From contig NZ_CP184360.1 of the NCBI RefSeq assembly GCF_048595755.1, positions 310,001 to 374,000 on the forward strand: a stretch of DNA of 64,000 nt. The letters run 5' to 3'. This document shows, piece by piece, positions 8,504-16,168 of this stretch. The notes below the pieces were generated by a model that worked only from the letters and a program-made list of their open reading frames with translations, was not told where the DNA came from and did no database searches. The number at the start of each line of letters is the position of its first letter. The stretch's first letter is position 1. Source of the DNA: Luteococcus sp048595755 (GTDB lineage Bacteria > Actinomycetota > Actinomycetes > Propionibacteriales > Propionibacteriaceae). A program made the translations under genes and the position numbers.

Positions 8504-9584
8504 CACCCGGCGCCTGATCCCGGGACTGCTGGGGCCCTCCCGCGCACCGATCGCCTCGCGTCGCCAGACCGCCCGGCAGTGGCACACCTCGCCGGACTCG
8601 ATGGTGGCCTGGGGCTGGTACGTCGACGGTGTGCGGCAGGAGGGGATCGGCCTGGAGGCCGCCACCGAGCACGCCCGCGACGGCGAGGGTTTCGTCTGGC
8701 TGGGGCTCAAGGACCCCACCGACGAGGACATGGCCAGCTTCGTGCGCAGCTTCCACCTGCACCCCTTGGCGATCGAGGACGCGGTCGAGGGCCACACCCG
8801 AAGCAAGCTGGAACAGTTCGACGACACCCTGTTCTGCGTGATCTCCACCGTCGCCTACGTGGACCACGAGTCGGTCACCGCCACCAGCGAGATCGTCTCC
8901 ACCGGCCAGATCATGGCCTTCGTCGGCGAGAACTTCATCCTCACCGTGCGTCGCGGCGAGAACACCCCGCTGCGCACCCTGCGGCACAGCCTGGAGGCGG
9001 CCCCCGAGGAACTCGCCCTGGGCCCCTCCTATGTGCTCTACAAGGTGCTGGACCGCGTGGTCGACAGCTATCTGCACGTGGTGGGCGCCTTCGACGACGA
9101 CATCGACGAGGTGGAAGAGGACATCTTCAGCGTCCACGGGACCACCGGCATCGACCGGGTCTACAACCTCAAGCGTGAGCTGATCGAGTTCAAGCGCGCC
9201 GTCGTGCCGCTGGCGCTGCCCCTCCAGGCGCTCTCGACGCGCAGCTACCCGGTGGTGCCCGACGAGGTGCGCGCCTACTTCCGTGAGGTGGCAGACCACC
9301 ACACGGATGCCCGCGAATCGATCCTGTCCTTCGACGAAGTGCTCTCCACCATCCTCCAGGCGGGGTTGGCGCGGGTCTCGGTGGCCGACAACCAAGACAT
9401 GCGCCGGCTCTCGGCGATCGTCGCGATCCTGGCGGTGCCCACCACCCTGGGAGCGGTCTACGGCATGAACTTCGACCACATGCCGGAGCTGCACTTCCGC
9501 TACTCGTACTACATCGTGCTGGCCGCGATGGTGCTGGGCATGTTGGCGGCCTACGTCTATTTCCGGCACCGCCGCTGGCTCTGA
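8496..9584 (+). CDS. corA: CorA-type magnesium/cobalt transporter
   Basis: A 362-residue protein with a long acidic cytoplasmic domain and two C-terminal helices. The pore signature YGMNF is at about 323-327 and the basic end HRRWL faces the cytoplasm. The start chosen is the ATG inside the last codons of pepP; a longer reading upstream would only translate pepP out of frame. Homologues occur near sigE-mrp regions in other actinobacteria (as Rv1239c). It probably imports Mg2+. Confidence 0.93.
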   Translation: MPDTRRLIPGLLGPSRAPIASRRQTARQWHTSPDSMVAWGWYVDGVRQEGIGLEAATEHARDGEGFVWLGLKDPTDEDMASFVRSFHLHPLAIEDAVEGHTRSKLEQFDDTLFCVISTVAYVDHESVTATSEIVSTGQIMAFVGENFILTVRRGENTPLRTLRHSLEAAPEELALGPSYVLYKVLDRVVDSYLHVVGAFDDDIDEVEEDIFSVHGTTGIDRVYNLKRELIEFKRAVVPLALPLQALSTRSYPVVPDEVRAYFREVADHHTDARESILSFDEVLSTILQAGLARVSVADNQDMRRLSAIVAILAVPTTLGAVYGMNFDHMPELHFRYSYYIVLAAMVLGMLAAYVYFRHRRWL

Positions 9585-9606
9585 GGCCAGCACGTCGTCG
9601 CCCTGA

Positions 9607-10248
9607 TCACCCGCGCGCGGGCTGCTTCTTGCGTTGCCCGAGCACCTGCAGCACCGAGCTGAGCCCCTGGTGGGCACGCCCTTCGAAGATGCGCCGCTCC
9701 AGGATGCGGACGTCAAGATCAAGTCCGGGCCAGTCGGCCTCCACCATGGGGCGGGTCAGCAAGAGTGACTCGTCGGAGGGCCCACCGGTGCCCAGCATCA
9801 GCTGGGCCGGGGTGTATGCCTCCATGATCAACTTTCCCTGGGGCACCAGCCGTGGGGTCAGGGCCTCGGCCACCTGGCGACGCAGCGACGGTGGCAGGTG
9901 GCAGAAGATCCACACGATCCCGCCCCAGGGCCCCTGGGCGGCGGGCTGGTCGAGCCACTCCCCCAGCTCACCGACGTGGGCGTCAAGCTCCACCTTTCGC
10001 TCCCGGGCCAGCGCCCTGGCCTTGCCGACCCCCACCTCGGACAGGTCGACCGTGGTGACCTGATGACCCTGCTGCGCCAGCCAGACCCCATTGCGGCCCT
10101 CGCCGTCGCCGATCACCAGGACCCGGCTGCCGCGACGCAGCATCACCTCGGCCTGCACCAGGAAGTCATTGGGCCGGTAGCCGAAGAGGTTGTTCGGGTT
10201 CGAGTAGCGCGCGTTCCACATCTCCCGCAGCTGCTCGAGACCGCTCAC
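9607..10248 (-). CDS. SAM-dependent methyltransferase (tellurite-resistance/TehB-like)
   Basis: A 213-residue class I methyltransferase. It opens with MWNARYSNPNNLFGYRPNDFL, typical of small thiopurine/TehB-like methyltransferases, followed by the SAM motif VLVIGDGEGRNGVWLA (about 41-56) and VDLSEVGVGKAR. The GTG start at 10248 overlaps the TGA of the upstream stress-protein gene, so the two are translationally coupled. The methyl acceptor is unknown; detoxification of small thiols or metalloids is a family-based guess. Confidence 0.85.
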   Translation of the reverse strand: MSGLEQLREMWNARYSNPNNLFGYRPNDFLVQAEVMLRRGSRVLVIGDGEGRNGVWLAQQGHQVTTVDLSEVGVGKARALARERKVELDAHVGELGEWLDQPAAQGPWGGIVWIFCHLPPSLRRQVAEALTPRLVPQGKLIMEAYTPAQLMLGTGGPSDESLLLTRPMVEADWPGLDLDVRILERRIFEGRAHQGLSSVLQVLGQRKKQPARG

Positions 10249-10820
10249 TGCTGGGCTCCCCCACCCTGCTGGTCCTGCTGCTTGCGGGGGCCCTGCTGGC
10301 TGGTGGGAGTGGGAGGCCAGGCCGTCGGCGGCGTGGGCTGCAGCGGGGCCTGCCCCAGCGCCTCCCGCGCCTGGTGCACGACGCTGTGCTCGCCGAGCAC
10401 CTCGTAACGGGTGGCGACGATGGCCTGCACCGACTGGAAGTCGCGTCGGCCACCACTCATGGCATAGCCCAGACCGCTGGAGAGCAGTCCCATGCCGATG
10501 CCGATCACCACGCCCATGAACAGCGCCTGGGTCTGGGGAATGGAGGTGAGGAAGAGCATCATCACCAGGCCCAGGAACAGGCCGGTACCCAGCCCGCTGA
10601 TCGCCCCTTGGGTCAGCACCTTGCCCAGCGTGAGCTTGCCGAGCACGCGCTCCACCTGCTTCAGGTCGGTGCCGACGATGCACAGGTTCTGCACCGGGAA
10701 ATCCTTGTCGGCCAGCAGGTCGACCGCACGCTGCGCCTCGGCATAGGTGGGGTAGATGGCCACCGACATCGGGTGCTTCAGGGGCATCACCGTGGCAGCA
10801 GCCTGCATCGAGGAGGACAT
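10245..10820 (-). CDS. YflT-like (general stress protein 17M domain) membrane protein
   Basis: A 191-residue protein. An N-terminal GSP17M/YflT-type domain holds YPTYAEAQRAVDLLADKDFPV (about 22-42). Two glycine-rich helices follow (about 76-98 and 101-123), and the C-terminal tail of about 40 residues is rich in Pro and Gln. The ATG at 10820 has GGTAGG upstream; a TTG at 10847 would add nine residues. It overlaps the methyltransferase gene by 4 nt. A stress link is known only from family members. Confidence 0.78.
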   Translation of the reverse strand: MSSSMQAAATVMPLKHPMSVAIYPTYAEAQRAVDLLADKDFPVQNLCIVGTDLKQVERVLGKLTLGKVLTQGAISGLGTGLFLGLVMMLFLTSIPQTQALFMGVVIGIGMGLLSSGLGYAMSGGRRDFQSVQAIVATRYEVLGEHSVVHQAREALGQAPLQPTPPTAWPPTPTSQQGPRKQQDQQGGGAQQ

Positions 10821-10874
10821 GTCTGCAAGCCTACCGGCAGAGATCAACCGCTCCCTGTTGCAAGCCCGGGGCTG

Positions 10875-10949
10875 TGCCGCAAACAGAGAGCTGGCGCCCC
10901 TTCACTGCCTTGATGGCAATGAGGGTGCCTCAGCTCTCTGTTTGCGGCA
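10875..10949. repeat. Palindromic element, copy 1 (75 bp)
   Basis: Perfect 19-bp ends: TGCCGCAAACAGAGAGCTG at 10875-10893 and its complement at 10931-10949. The centre (10900-10923) contains TGCC-TTGAT-GGCA. The same outer sequence (AAACAGAGAG) and the same 24-nt centre, inverted, recur at 15662-15732, while the stem between them differs in sequence but stays paired. Copy 1 lies between two divergent genes, so it is not simply a terminator. Confidence 0.9.
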
Positions 10950-10973
10950 GGCATCCTGTGTCACGATGCCGGC

Positions 10974-11501
10974 ATGAGCACACGGGTGGCGTTGTTGCGG
11001 GGCATCAATGTGGGGCGGGCGAAGCGGGTCCCGATGGCGGAGCTGCGCGAGCTGGCCGCCGAGCTGGGCTTCACCGACGTGACGACCCACCTGCAGTCGG
11101 GCAACCTGCTCTACGACTCGCAGGACAGTGCCGACGATGACCGGCAGCGGCTCACCACCGCCCTGGAGAGGCGCTTCGGACTTCCCATCGACGTCGTCGT
11201 GGTGGAAGGACGGCGGCTGGTCCGGCTGCTGGAGGAGCATCCCTTCGCCGATGGGAACCCGAAACTGGTGCACGTCGGCTTCGCCTCGGGGCCGCTGCCG
11301 CAGAACCTGCGGCAGGAACTCGAGTCGCGCGCGGGCGAGTCGGAACGTTTCCAGGTGCAGGAGGACGTGCTCTACGCAGACTTCGGTTCCGGGGTGCACG
11401 GCTCGAGCGCTGCCAACGCGCTACCGCGCCTTGTGCGCCCGGGCTTCATCACGCTGCGCAACCTGACGACGCTGCGCGCACTGGTCAGCAAGACCACCTG
11501 A
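10974..11501 (+). CDS. DUF1697 domain-containing protein
   Basis: A 175-residue soluble protein beginning TRVALLRGINVGRAKRVPMAEL, the DUF1697 signature, with the THLQSGNLLYDS block at about 43-54. The length is usual for the family. No function is established. It stands alone, 24 nt after palindromic element copy 1, and is convergent with the CitE-like gene. Confidence 0.88.
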   Translation: MSTRVALLRGINVGRAKRVPMAELRELAAELGFTDVTTHLQSGNLLYDSQDSADDDRQRLTTALERRFGLPIDVVVVEGRRLVRLLEEHPFADGNPKLVHVGFASGPLPQNLRQELESRAGESERFQVQEDVLYADFGSGVHGSSAANALPRLVRPGFITLRNLTTLRALVSKTT

Positions 11502-11522
11502 TCCTGACCGGTGGGTGGGCTC

Positions 11523-12464
11523 TCAGGCGCCTTCACCGATCTTGGCCAGCGTGGCCCTGGCCACGGCCAGACCGGCACCGTCGACCATCTCGTCGTCGAC
11601 GACGATGGCCCCCACCGCTCCCCCGGCCTCGGCGGTGGCGTGACGGTAGGCCGACACGATCCGTCGGGCCCGCTCGATGTTCTGCTCCGGGGGCGTGTAG
11701 ATCTGGTTGCCGGCCTCCACCTGCGAGGGGTGAAGCACCCACTTGCCGTCATAACCCAGCGCGGCCGAGCTCGACGCGGAGGTGCGGAAGCCCTCAAGAT
11801 CCCGGATCCCGACGAAGGGTCCGTCGATGGCCTGCAGTCCGTGGGCACGGGCGGCCACCAGGATCTGCATCTGCACGTGGTGGAAGGCATCGCCCACATA
11901 GCCGGGGGGCTGCGAACCCACATTGAGGGTCTGCATGCCCATGCTGGCCATCCAGTCACCGGGGCCGTAGACCAGGGTCTCGGCGCGCGGGCTGGCCGCG
12001 GCGATCTCCGCGACGTGCAGCAGCCCCCGGGCCTCCTCGATCTGCAGTTCCAGGCCGATGCGGCCCACCGGCAGCCCGGCGGCCTGCTCGGCCTGGGTGA
12101 GCACAAGATCGAGTGCCTTCACCTGGCTGGCACTGGTGACCTTGGGAAGCACGATGCAATCGACGTGCTCCCCGGCACCCCCCACCACCTCGACGACGTC
12201 CATCGTGGTCCAGGGGGTCGACCAGTCGTTGACGCGATAGGTCACCGTGGGTGCCTTCCAGCCCTTCGTGTCATTGAGCGCCTCGACGATCCGCTGCCGC
12301 GAAGCCTCCTTCACGGGGGGCGCGACTGCGTCCTCCAGGTCGAGGAAGACGGCATCCACGTCCAGGTCACGACTCTTGGCGATGAAGCGATCGCTGGAGC
12401 CGGGAACGGCAAGGATGGTGCGGCGAGCACGGATGGCGGCCTGGCTGGTCACGTCATTGTTCAC
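11523..12464 (-). CDS. CoA ester lyase (HpcH/HpaI family, CitE-like)
   Basis: A 313-residue TIM-barrel lyase related to citrate lyase beta and malyl-CoA/methylmalyl-CoA lyases. Visible motifs are TILAVPGSSDRFIAKS (CoA-binding N-terminus), DAVFLDLEDAVAP (metal-binding region), LELQIEEARGLL, and GKWVLHPSQVEAGN near 240. No citF or citD partner is nearby, so it is not a citrate lyase subunit; an L-malyl-CoA or beta-methylmalyl-CoA lyase is more likely. GTG start 6 nt after a TAGGCT box. Confidence 0.85.
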   Translation of the reverse strand: MNNDVTSQAAIRARRTILAVPGSSDRFIAKSRDLDVDAVFLDLEDAVAPPVKEASRQRIVEALNDTKGWKAPTVTYRVNDWSTPWTTMDVVEVVGGAGEHVDCIVLPKVTSASQVKALDLVLTQAEQAAGLPVGRIGLELQIEEARGLLHVAEIAAASPRAETLVYGPGDWMASMGMQTLNVGSQPPGYVGDAFHHVQMQILVAARAHGLQAIDGPFVGIRDLEGFRTSASSSAALGYDGKWVLHPSQVEAGNQIYTPPEQNIERARRIVSAYRHATAEAGGAVGAIVVDDEMVDGAGLAVARATLAKIGEGA

Positions 12465-12470
12465 GCCCCC

Positions 12471-12542
12471 AGCCTAACCGTCCCCGAACTCGCGCCACCC
12501 GACTGCCGGGACGGCCCAATTGACTTGGCCGAACGGTTAGAT
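12471..12542. promoter_or_regulatory. Divergent -10 boxes, CitE-like / MgtE-N protein
   Basis: TAGGCT on the minus strand (complement of 12471-12476) is 6 nt before the GTG of the lyase. TTAGAT at 12537-12542 is 7 nt before the GTG of the MgtE-N gene. Neither start has a ribosome site in the gap, so both transcripts look leaderless. Confidence 0.5.
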
Positions 12543-12549
12543 TTGCCGG

Positions 12550-13824
12550 GTGAGTGTCTCCTCGTCCTCGGTCTTCATCTCGCGCCTGCGTGGCCTGCCG
12601 GTCCTCGACGCCTCGGGTGACCAGGTGGGGCGGGTGCGTGACGTCGTCATCCAGCTGCGCACCCAGGGCCGCGCACCGCGCGTGAAGGGCCTGGTGGTGG
12701 AGCTCTTCGGCCGTCGCCGGATCTTCGTCCCGATGCCGCAGGTCCATGCCGTCGCCGCCACCCAGGTGGCAATCGAGGGCCAGGTGGACACCCGCCGCTT
12801 CAGCCAGCGCGACGCCGAGACCCTGGTGATCGACGAACTCTTCGACCGCACCGTGAACCGGCCCGACGCCAAGCGCGCCGCCATCTACGACGTGGCGATG
12901 CGTCCCACCCGCGCCAAGGAGTGGGAGGTGACCGACGTGGCGCTGCGCGAGATCACCGCCGGTGGCCGCTTCGGGCTGAGCAAGCGGGGCGCCACCGTGA
13001 TCGTCGACTGGTCTGAGATTCCCAACCTGGTGCTCAACGCCAGCCAGGTCACCGACAACCTGCTGGCCCAGATGGTGGACATGAAGCCGGCCGACATGGC
13101 GCGCGAGCTGCACGACATGGCCCCCGAACGGCGCGCCGAGATCGTCGAGCAGCTGGACGACGAGCAACTGGCCGATGCGCTGGAGGAGCTCCCCGAGGAC
13201 GAGCAGGTGGAGCTGCTCACCACGCTCGACCACGAACGTGCCGCGGACGTGCTGGAGGAGATGAATCCCGATGACGCGGCCGACCTGATCAAGGAATTGC
13301 CGGCGGAGATGGCCGAGGACCTGCTGCAGCGCATGGAGCCGGAGGACGCTGCCGACGTGCGCGGGTTGATGATCTACGCCGATCTCACCGCCGGCGGCAT
13401 GATGACGCCCGAGCCGGTGATCCTGGCGCCCGATGCCACCGTCGCCGAGGCACTGGCCCGGGTGCGCGACGTGGAACTGACCCCGGCACTGGCGTCGATG
13501 GTCTTCATCTGCCGCCCCCCGCTGGACACTCCCTCGGGACGCTTCCTGGGCCTGGTGCACACCCAGCGCTTGCTGCGCGAACCGCCGTCGTTGATGGTCT
13601 CGGGCATGGTGGACGATGATCTTGAACCACTGCGCCCCCACAGCGACCTGGCCGCGGTGAGCCGCTACTTTGCCACCTACAACTTGGTGGCCGCACCGGT
13701 GGTGAATGACGACAATCAGTTGGTGGGCGCCGTGGCCGTCGACGACCTGCTCGACCACATGCTGCCCGAGGACTGGCGCGGCGACCAGATGGATGGCGAC
13801 GATGAGGAGGTGAGCCATGGCTGA
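12550..13824 (+). CDS. MgtE N-domain / CBS-domain protein without membrane part
   Basis: A 424-residue soluble protein. Residues about 8-70 form a PRC-barrel-like region (RGLPVLDASGDQVGRVRDVVI). About 180-285 is the MgtE N-terminal superhelix with repeated ELP/EEMNPDDAADLI units. About 290-415 is a CBS pair (MMTPEPVILAPDATVAEAL and AAVSRYFATYNLVAAPVVNDDNQLVGAVAVDDLL). It lacks the MgtE pore, as does the mycobacterial homologue near sigE. It overlaps the DUF1003 gene by 8 nt, suggesting the latter supplies the membrane part. A Mg2+ or nucleotide sensing role is inferred. Confidence 0.88.
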   Translation: MSVSSSSVFISRLRGLPVLDASGDQVGRVRDVVIQLRTQGRAPRVKGLVVELFGRRRIFVPMPQVHAVAATQVAIEGQVDTRRFSQRDAETLVIDELFDRTVNRPDAKRAAIYDVAMRPTRAKEWEVTDVALREITAGGRFGLSKRGATVIVDWSEIPNLVLNASQVTDNLLAQMVDMKPADMARELHDMAPERRAEIVEQLDDEQLADALEELPEDEQVELLTTLDHERAADVLEEMNPDDAADLIKELPAEMAEDLLQRMEPEDAADVRGLMIYADLTAGGMMTPEPVILAPDATVAEALARVRDVELTPALASMVFICRPPLDTPSGRFLGLVHTQRLLREPPSLMVSGMVDDDLEPLRPHSDLAAVSRYFATYNLVAAPVVNDDNQLVGAVAVDDLLDHMLPEDWRGDQMDGDDEEVSHG

Positions 13825-14371
13825 GCGGCAGCGTCTCAACACCCCGGGGGATCGCCGCAGGCACCTGTTGCCCAAGGTGGAGCTCGACCCGGACTCCTTC
13901 GGGCGTTTCGCCGAATGGGTGGCCCGCTTCATGGGCACCGCCAAGTTCCTGGTCTGGATGACCATCGTGGTGATCACCTGGGTGACGCTCAACGTGGTGA
14001 GCATCTGGCACTGGAAGTGGGACCCCTACCCCTTCATCCTGCTCAACCTGTTCTTCTCCACCCAGGCCTCCTATTCCGCACCCTTGATCCTGTTGGCGCA
14101 GAACCGACAGGAGGCACGCGACCGGTTGACCATGGAGGAGGACCGCCGCGTCGCCGCGCAGAGCCGGGCAGACATGGACTTCCTGGCCCGCGAGATCGCC
14201 GCGCTGCGGATGAATGTCGGCGATGTGGCCACCCGTGACTACATTCGCGGCGAACTGCGCAGCAGCCTGCGCGAGCTGCTGACCGAGATCGAACGCGGCG
14301 ACGACGACCTGGACGAGCAACGCCGCGAGTCCTGGCTGCGCGAACAGCGCGGCAAGGACTCACGCCGCTGA
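13817..14371 (+). CDS. DUF1003 membrane protein
   Basis: A 184-residue protein with two helices (about 43-63 and 72-98) in the DUF1003 pattern: RFMGTAKFLVWMTIVVITWV, then NLFFSTQASYSAPLILLAQNRQ. A long charged C-terminal helix of about 80 residues follows. The gene overlaps the MgtE-N/CBS gene, an arrangement kept across actinobacteria. Function unknown; partnership with the upstream protein is inferred from conserved coupling. Confidence 0.9.
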   Translation: MAERQRLNTPGDRRRHLLPKVELDPDSFGRFAEWVARFMGTAKFLVWMTIVVITWVTLNVVSIWHWKWDPYPFILLNLFFSTQASYSAPLILLAQNRQEARDRLTMEEDRRVAAQSRADMDFLAREIAALRMNVGDVATRDYIRGELRSSLRELLTEIERGDDDLDEQRRESWLREQRGKDSRR

Positions 14372-14378
14372 CCCCGCT

Positions 14379-14450
14379 GGCCGAGCCCACCCATCCCGAT
14401 GGCCGAGCCCGTCGAGACCACCCATCCCGATGACCGAGCCTGTCGAGGCC
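14379..14450. repeat. GGCCGAGCC...CCCATCCCGAT tandem repeat
   Basis: Three imperfect units fill the DUF1003-mrp gap: 14379-14400, 14401-14431 and 14432-14450 (partial). The middle unit is 31 bp; the first lacks about 9 bp of it. Read on the minus strand it contains GTCTCGACGGGCTCGGCCAT, resembling dispersed 'TCGACAGGCTCGG' repeats seen in many actinobacterial genomes. No coding role is likely. Confidence 0.7.
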
Positions 14451-14489
14451 AGATTTGCAATACGACGACCTGAGGAAAAGACTCGAGAC

Positions 14490-15647
14490 ATGAGTGACGC
14501 CGAGAACCCGCTGCTGGGCAAGATCCGCGCAGCCCTGCACACCGTTGACGACCCCGAGATCCACCGCCCGATCACCGAACTGGGAATGGTCGACGAGGTC
14601 ACCCTCGACGACGCGGGCCACGCGATCGTCAAGATCCTGCTGACGGTCTCCGGCTGTCCGATGCGCGAGACCCTCAACACCGAGGTCACCAAGGCCGTGA
14701 TGGGCGTCGAGGGCGTCAGCTCCGTCGAGGTGCAGATGGGCGTCATGGACGACGAGCAGCGCGCCGCGCTGAAGCAGGTGCTGCGCGGCGGCGAGCCCGA
14801 GCGACAGATCCAGTTCGCCCAGCCGGGCAACCTCACCCAGGTGATCGCCGTCGCCTCCGGCAAGGGCGGCGTCGGCAAGTCGTCGGTGACGGTGAACCTG
14901 GCCACCGCGCTGGCCAGCCTCGGCAAGAGCGTCGGCATCCTCGACGCCGACATCTACGGCCACTCCGTGCCGGACATGCTCGGCCTGGGTGACGCGAAGC
15001 CCACCGCCGTCGACGACATGATCATGCCGGTGCCCAGCATGGGCATGAAGGTGATCAGCGTCGGCATGCTCAAGCCCGAGCGTGACCAGGTGATCGCCTG
15101 GCGCGGTCCCATCCTGGACCGTGCGCTCACCCAGCTGCTGGCCGACGTCTACTGGGGTGACCTGGACTTCCTGATCCTGGACCTGCCGCCCGGCACCGGT
15201 GACGTGGCGATGAGCCTGGGCCAGAAGATCCCCAATTCCGAGGTGATCGTCGTCACCACGCCGCAGCAGGCCGCCAGCGAGGTGGCCGAGCGCGCCGGCA
15301 CGATGGCTGCCATCATGCAGCAGCGCGTGATCGGCGTGGTGGAGAACATGAGCCACCTGGAGGTCACCAGCCCCAGCGACGGCCACACCTTCCGCGTCGA
15401 CCTGTTCGGCACCGGCGGTGGCCAGAAGGCCGCCGACGCCCTCAGCGAGCGCCTGGGCTACGAGGTGCCGCTGCTGGCGCAGATCCCGCTGGAGCAGGAC
15501 CTGCGCGAGGGTGGCGACGAGGGCGCCCCGATCGTCGTCAACGATCCAGAGAAGGCCTCCGCCAAGGCCCTGATGGCACTCGCGGAGCACATCGCCGGCC
15601 GCAAGCGTGGCCTGGCGGGCAAGCAGCTGGGCGTCAGCCCGGTCTGA
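14490..15647 (+). CDS. apbC: Mrp/ApbC-type Fe-S cluster carrier ATPase
   Basis: A 385-residue P-loop protein. Residues 1-95 are a MIP18/FeS-assembly (DUF59) domain with SGCPMRETLN. The ATPase domain starts at about 115 with the deviant Walker A GKGGVGKSS, then ILDADIYGHSVPDML and DLPPGTGDVAMSLG. It lacks the C-terminal CxxC that some Mrp proteins carry. It should deliver Fe-S clusters to apo-enzymes; NarGH and MoaA encoded in this window are plausible clients. The ATG at 14490 is preferred to one at 14430, which lies within the repeat. Confidence 0.92.
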   Translation: MSDAENPLLGKIRAALHTVDDPEIHRPITELGMVDEVTLDDAGHAIVKILLTVSGCPMRETLNTEVTKAVMGVEGVSSVEVQMGVMDDEQRAALKQVLRGGEPERQIQFAQPGNLTQVIAVASGKGGVGKSSVTVNLATALASLGKSVGILDADIYGHSVPDMLGLGDAKPTAVDDMIMPVPSMGMKVISVGMLKPERDQVIAWRGPILDRALTQLLADVYWGDLDFLILDLPPGTGDVAMSLGQKIPNSEVIVVTTPQQAASEVAERAGTMAAIMQQRVIGVVENMSHLEVTSPSDGHTFRVDLFGTGGGQKAADALSERLGYEVPLLAQIPLEQDLREGGDEGAPIVVNDPEKASAKALMALAEHIAGRKRGLAGKQLGVSPV

Positions 15648-15661
15648 TCCGCGCGGCCCGT

Positions 15662-15732
15662 CCGTAAACAGAGAGATATCCGGCCCTCATTGCCATCAAG
15701 GCAGTGAAGGCCGGATATCTCTCTGTTTGCGG
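15662..15732. repeat. Palindromic element, copy 2 (71 bp)
   Basis: Arms AAACAGAGAGATATCCGGCC (15666-15685) and its exact complement (15709-15728) extend outward by CCG/CGG with one T/G pair. The 24-nt centre at 15686-15709 is the exact reverse complement of that in copy 1 at 10900-10923. It separates the converging apbC and tatB genes and could act there as a bidirectional terminator. Confidence 0.9.
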
Positions 15733-15739
15733 CGGAGTC

Positions 15740-16159
15740 TCAGGTTGCGTCGACGTCGAATGGCACGCTCACCGCACCGGAGGCGACGTCGTCGTACTGG
15801 CTGGCCTGCTCCAGCTCGTGACGCACGTCCTCGCCCAGCATCCGGGCGTCGCGAGCATTGCCGTCCAGGTCGGTGCGCACCTCCGACAGGTCTGACTTGA
15901 TGTCGTCGATGTCGGCCTGGATGTCGTCCAACAGGTGCTTCTGCACGAAGTTCTTGGGGTTGAGGTCGCGCAATTCCAGATCGGCGTATTCCGGCCCCAA
16001 TTCGGCACGCAACTGGTCCTGCGCATTGTTGGCGATGTTGCGCAGGAAGTGGATGATGCGGGCTGCCTTGCGGCTCAGTTCGGGGATCTTCTCGGGGCCG
16101 AACATGATGATGGCCAGCACCACCAGGGTGATGATCTCGGGAAGGCCAAAGCTGGGCAC
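15740..16159 (-). CDS. tatB: Sec-independent translocase subunit TatB
   Basis: A 139-residue protein: one N-terminal helix (about 4-20), the hinge FGPEKIPEL, an amphipathic helix (about 27-50) and an acidic tail. This layout and its position beside the sigE-rseA locus identify TatB rather than TatA. It works with TatA/TatC to export folded proteins. A TAGGCT box 6 nt before the GTG overlaps the end of rseA, so tatB can be made apart from rseA. Confidence 0.9.
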   Translation of the reverse strand: MPSFGLPEIITLVVLAIIMFGPEKIPELSRKAARIIHFLRNIANNAQDQLRAELGPEYADLELRDLNPKNFVQKHLLDDIQADIDDIKSDLSEVRTDLDGNARDARMLGEDVRHELEQASQYDDVASGAVSVPFDVDAT

Positions 16160-16168
16160 GTAGTCAGC

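Noticed and set aside
10875..10949. An ordinary intrinsic terminator
   Set aside because: It lies between the starts of two divergent genes, so neither transcript ends there, and the ends and loop are shared with a second copy.
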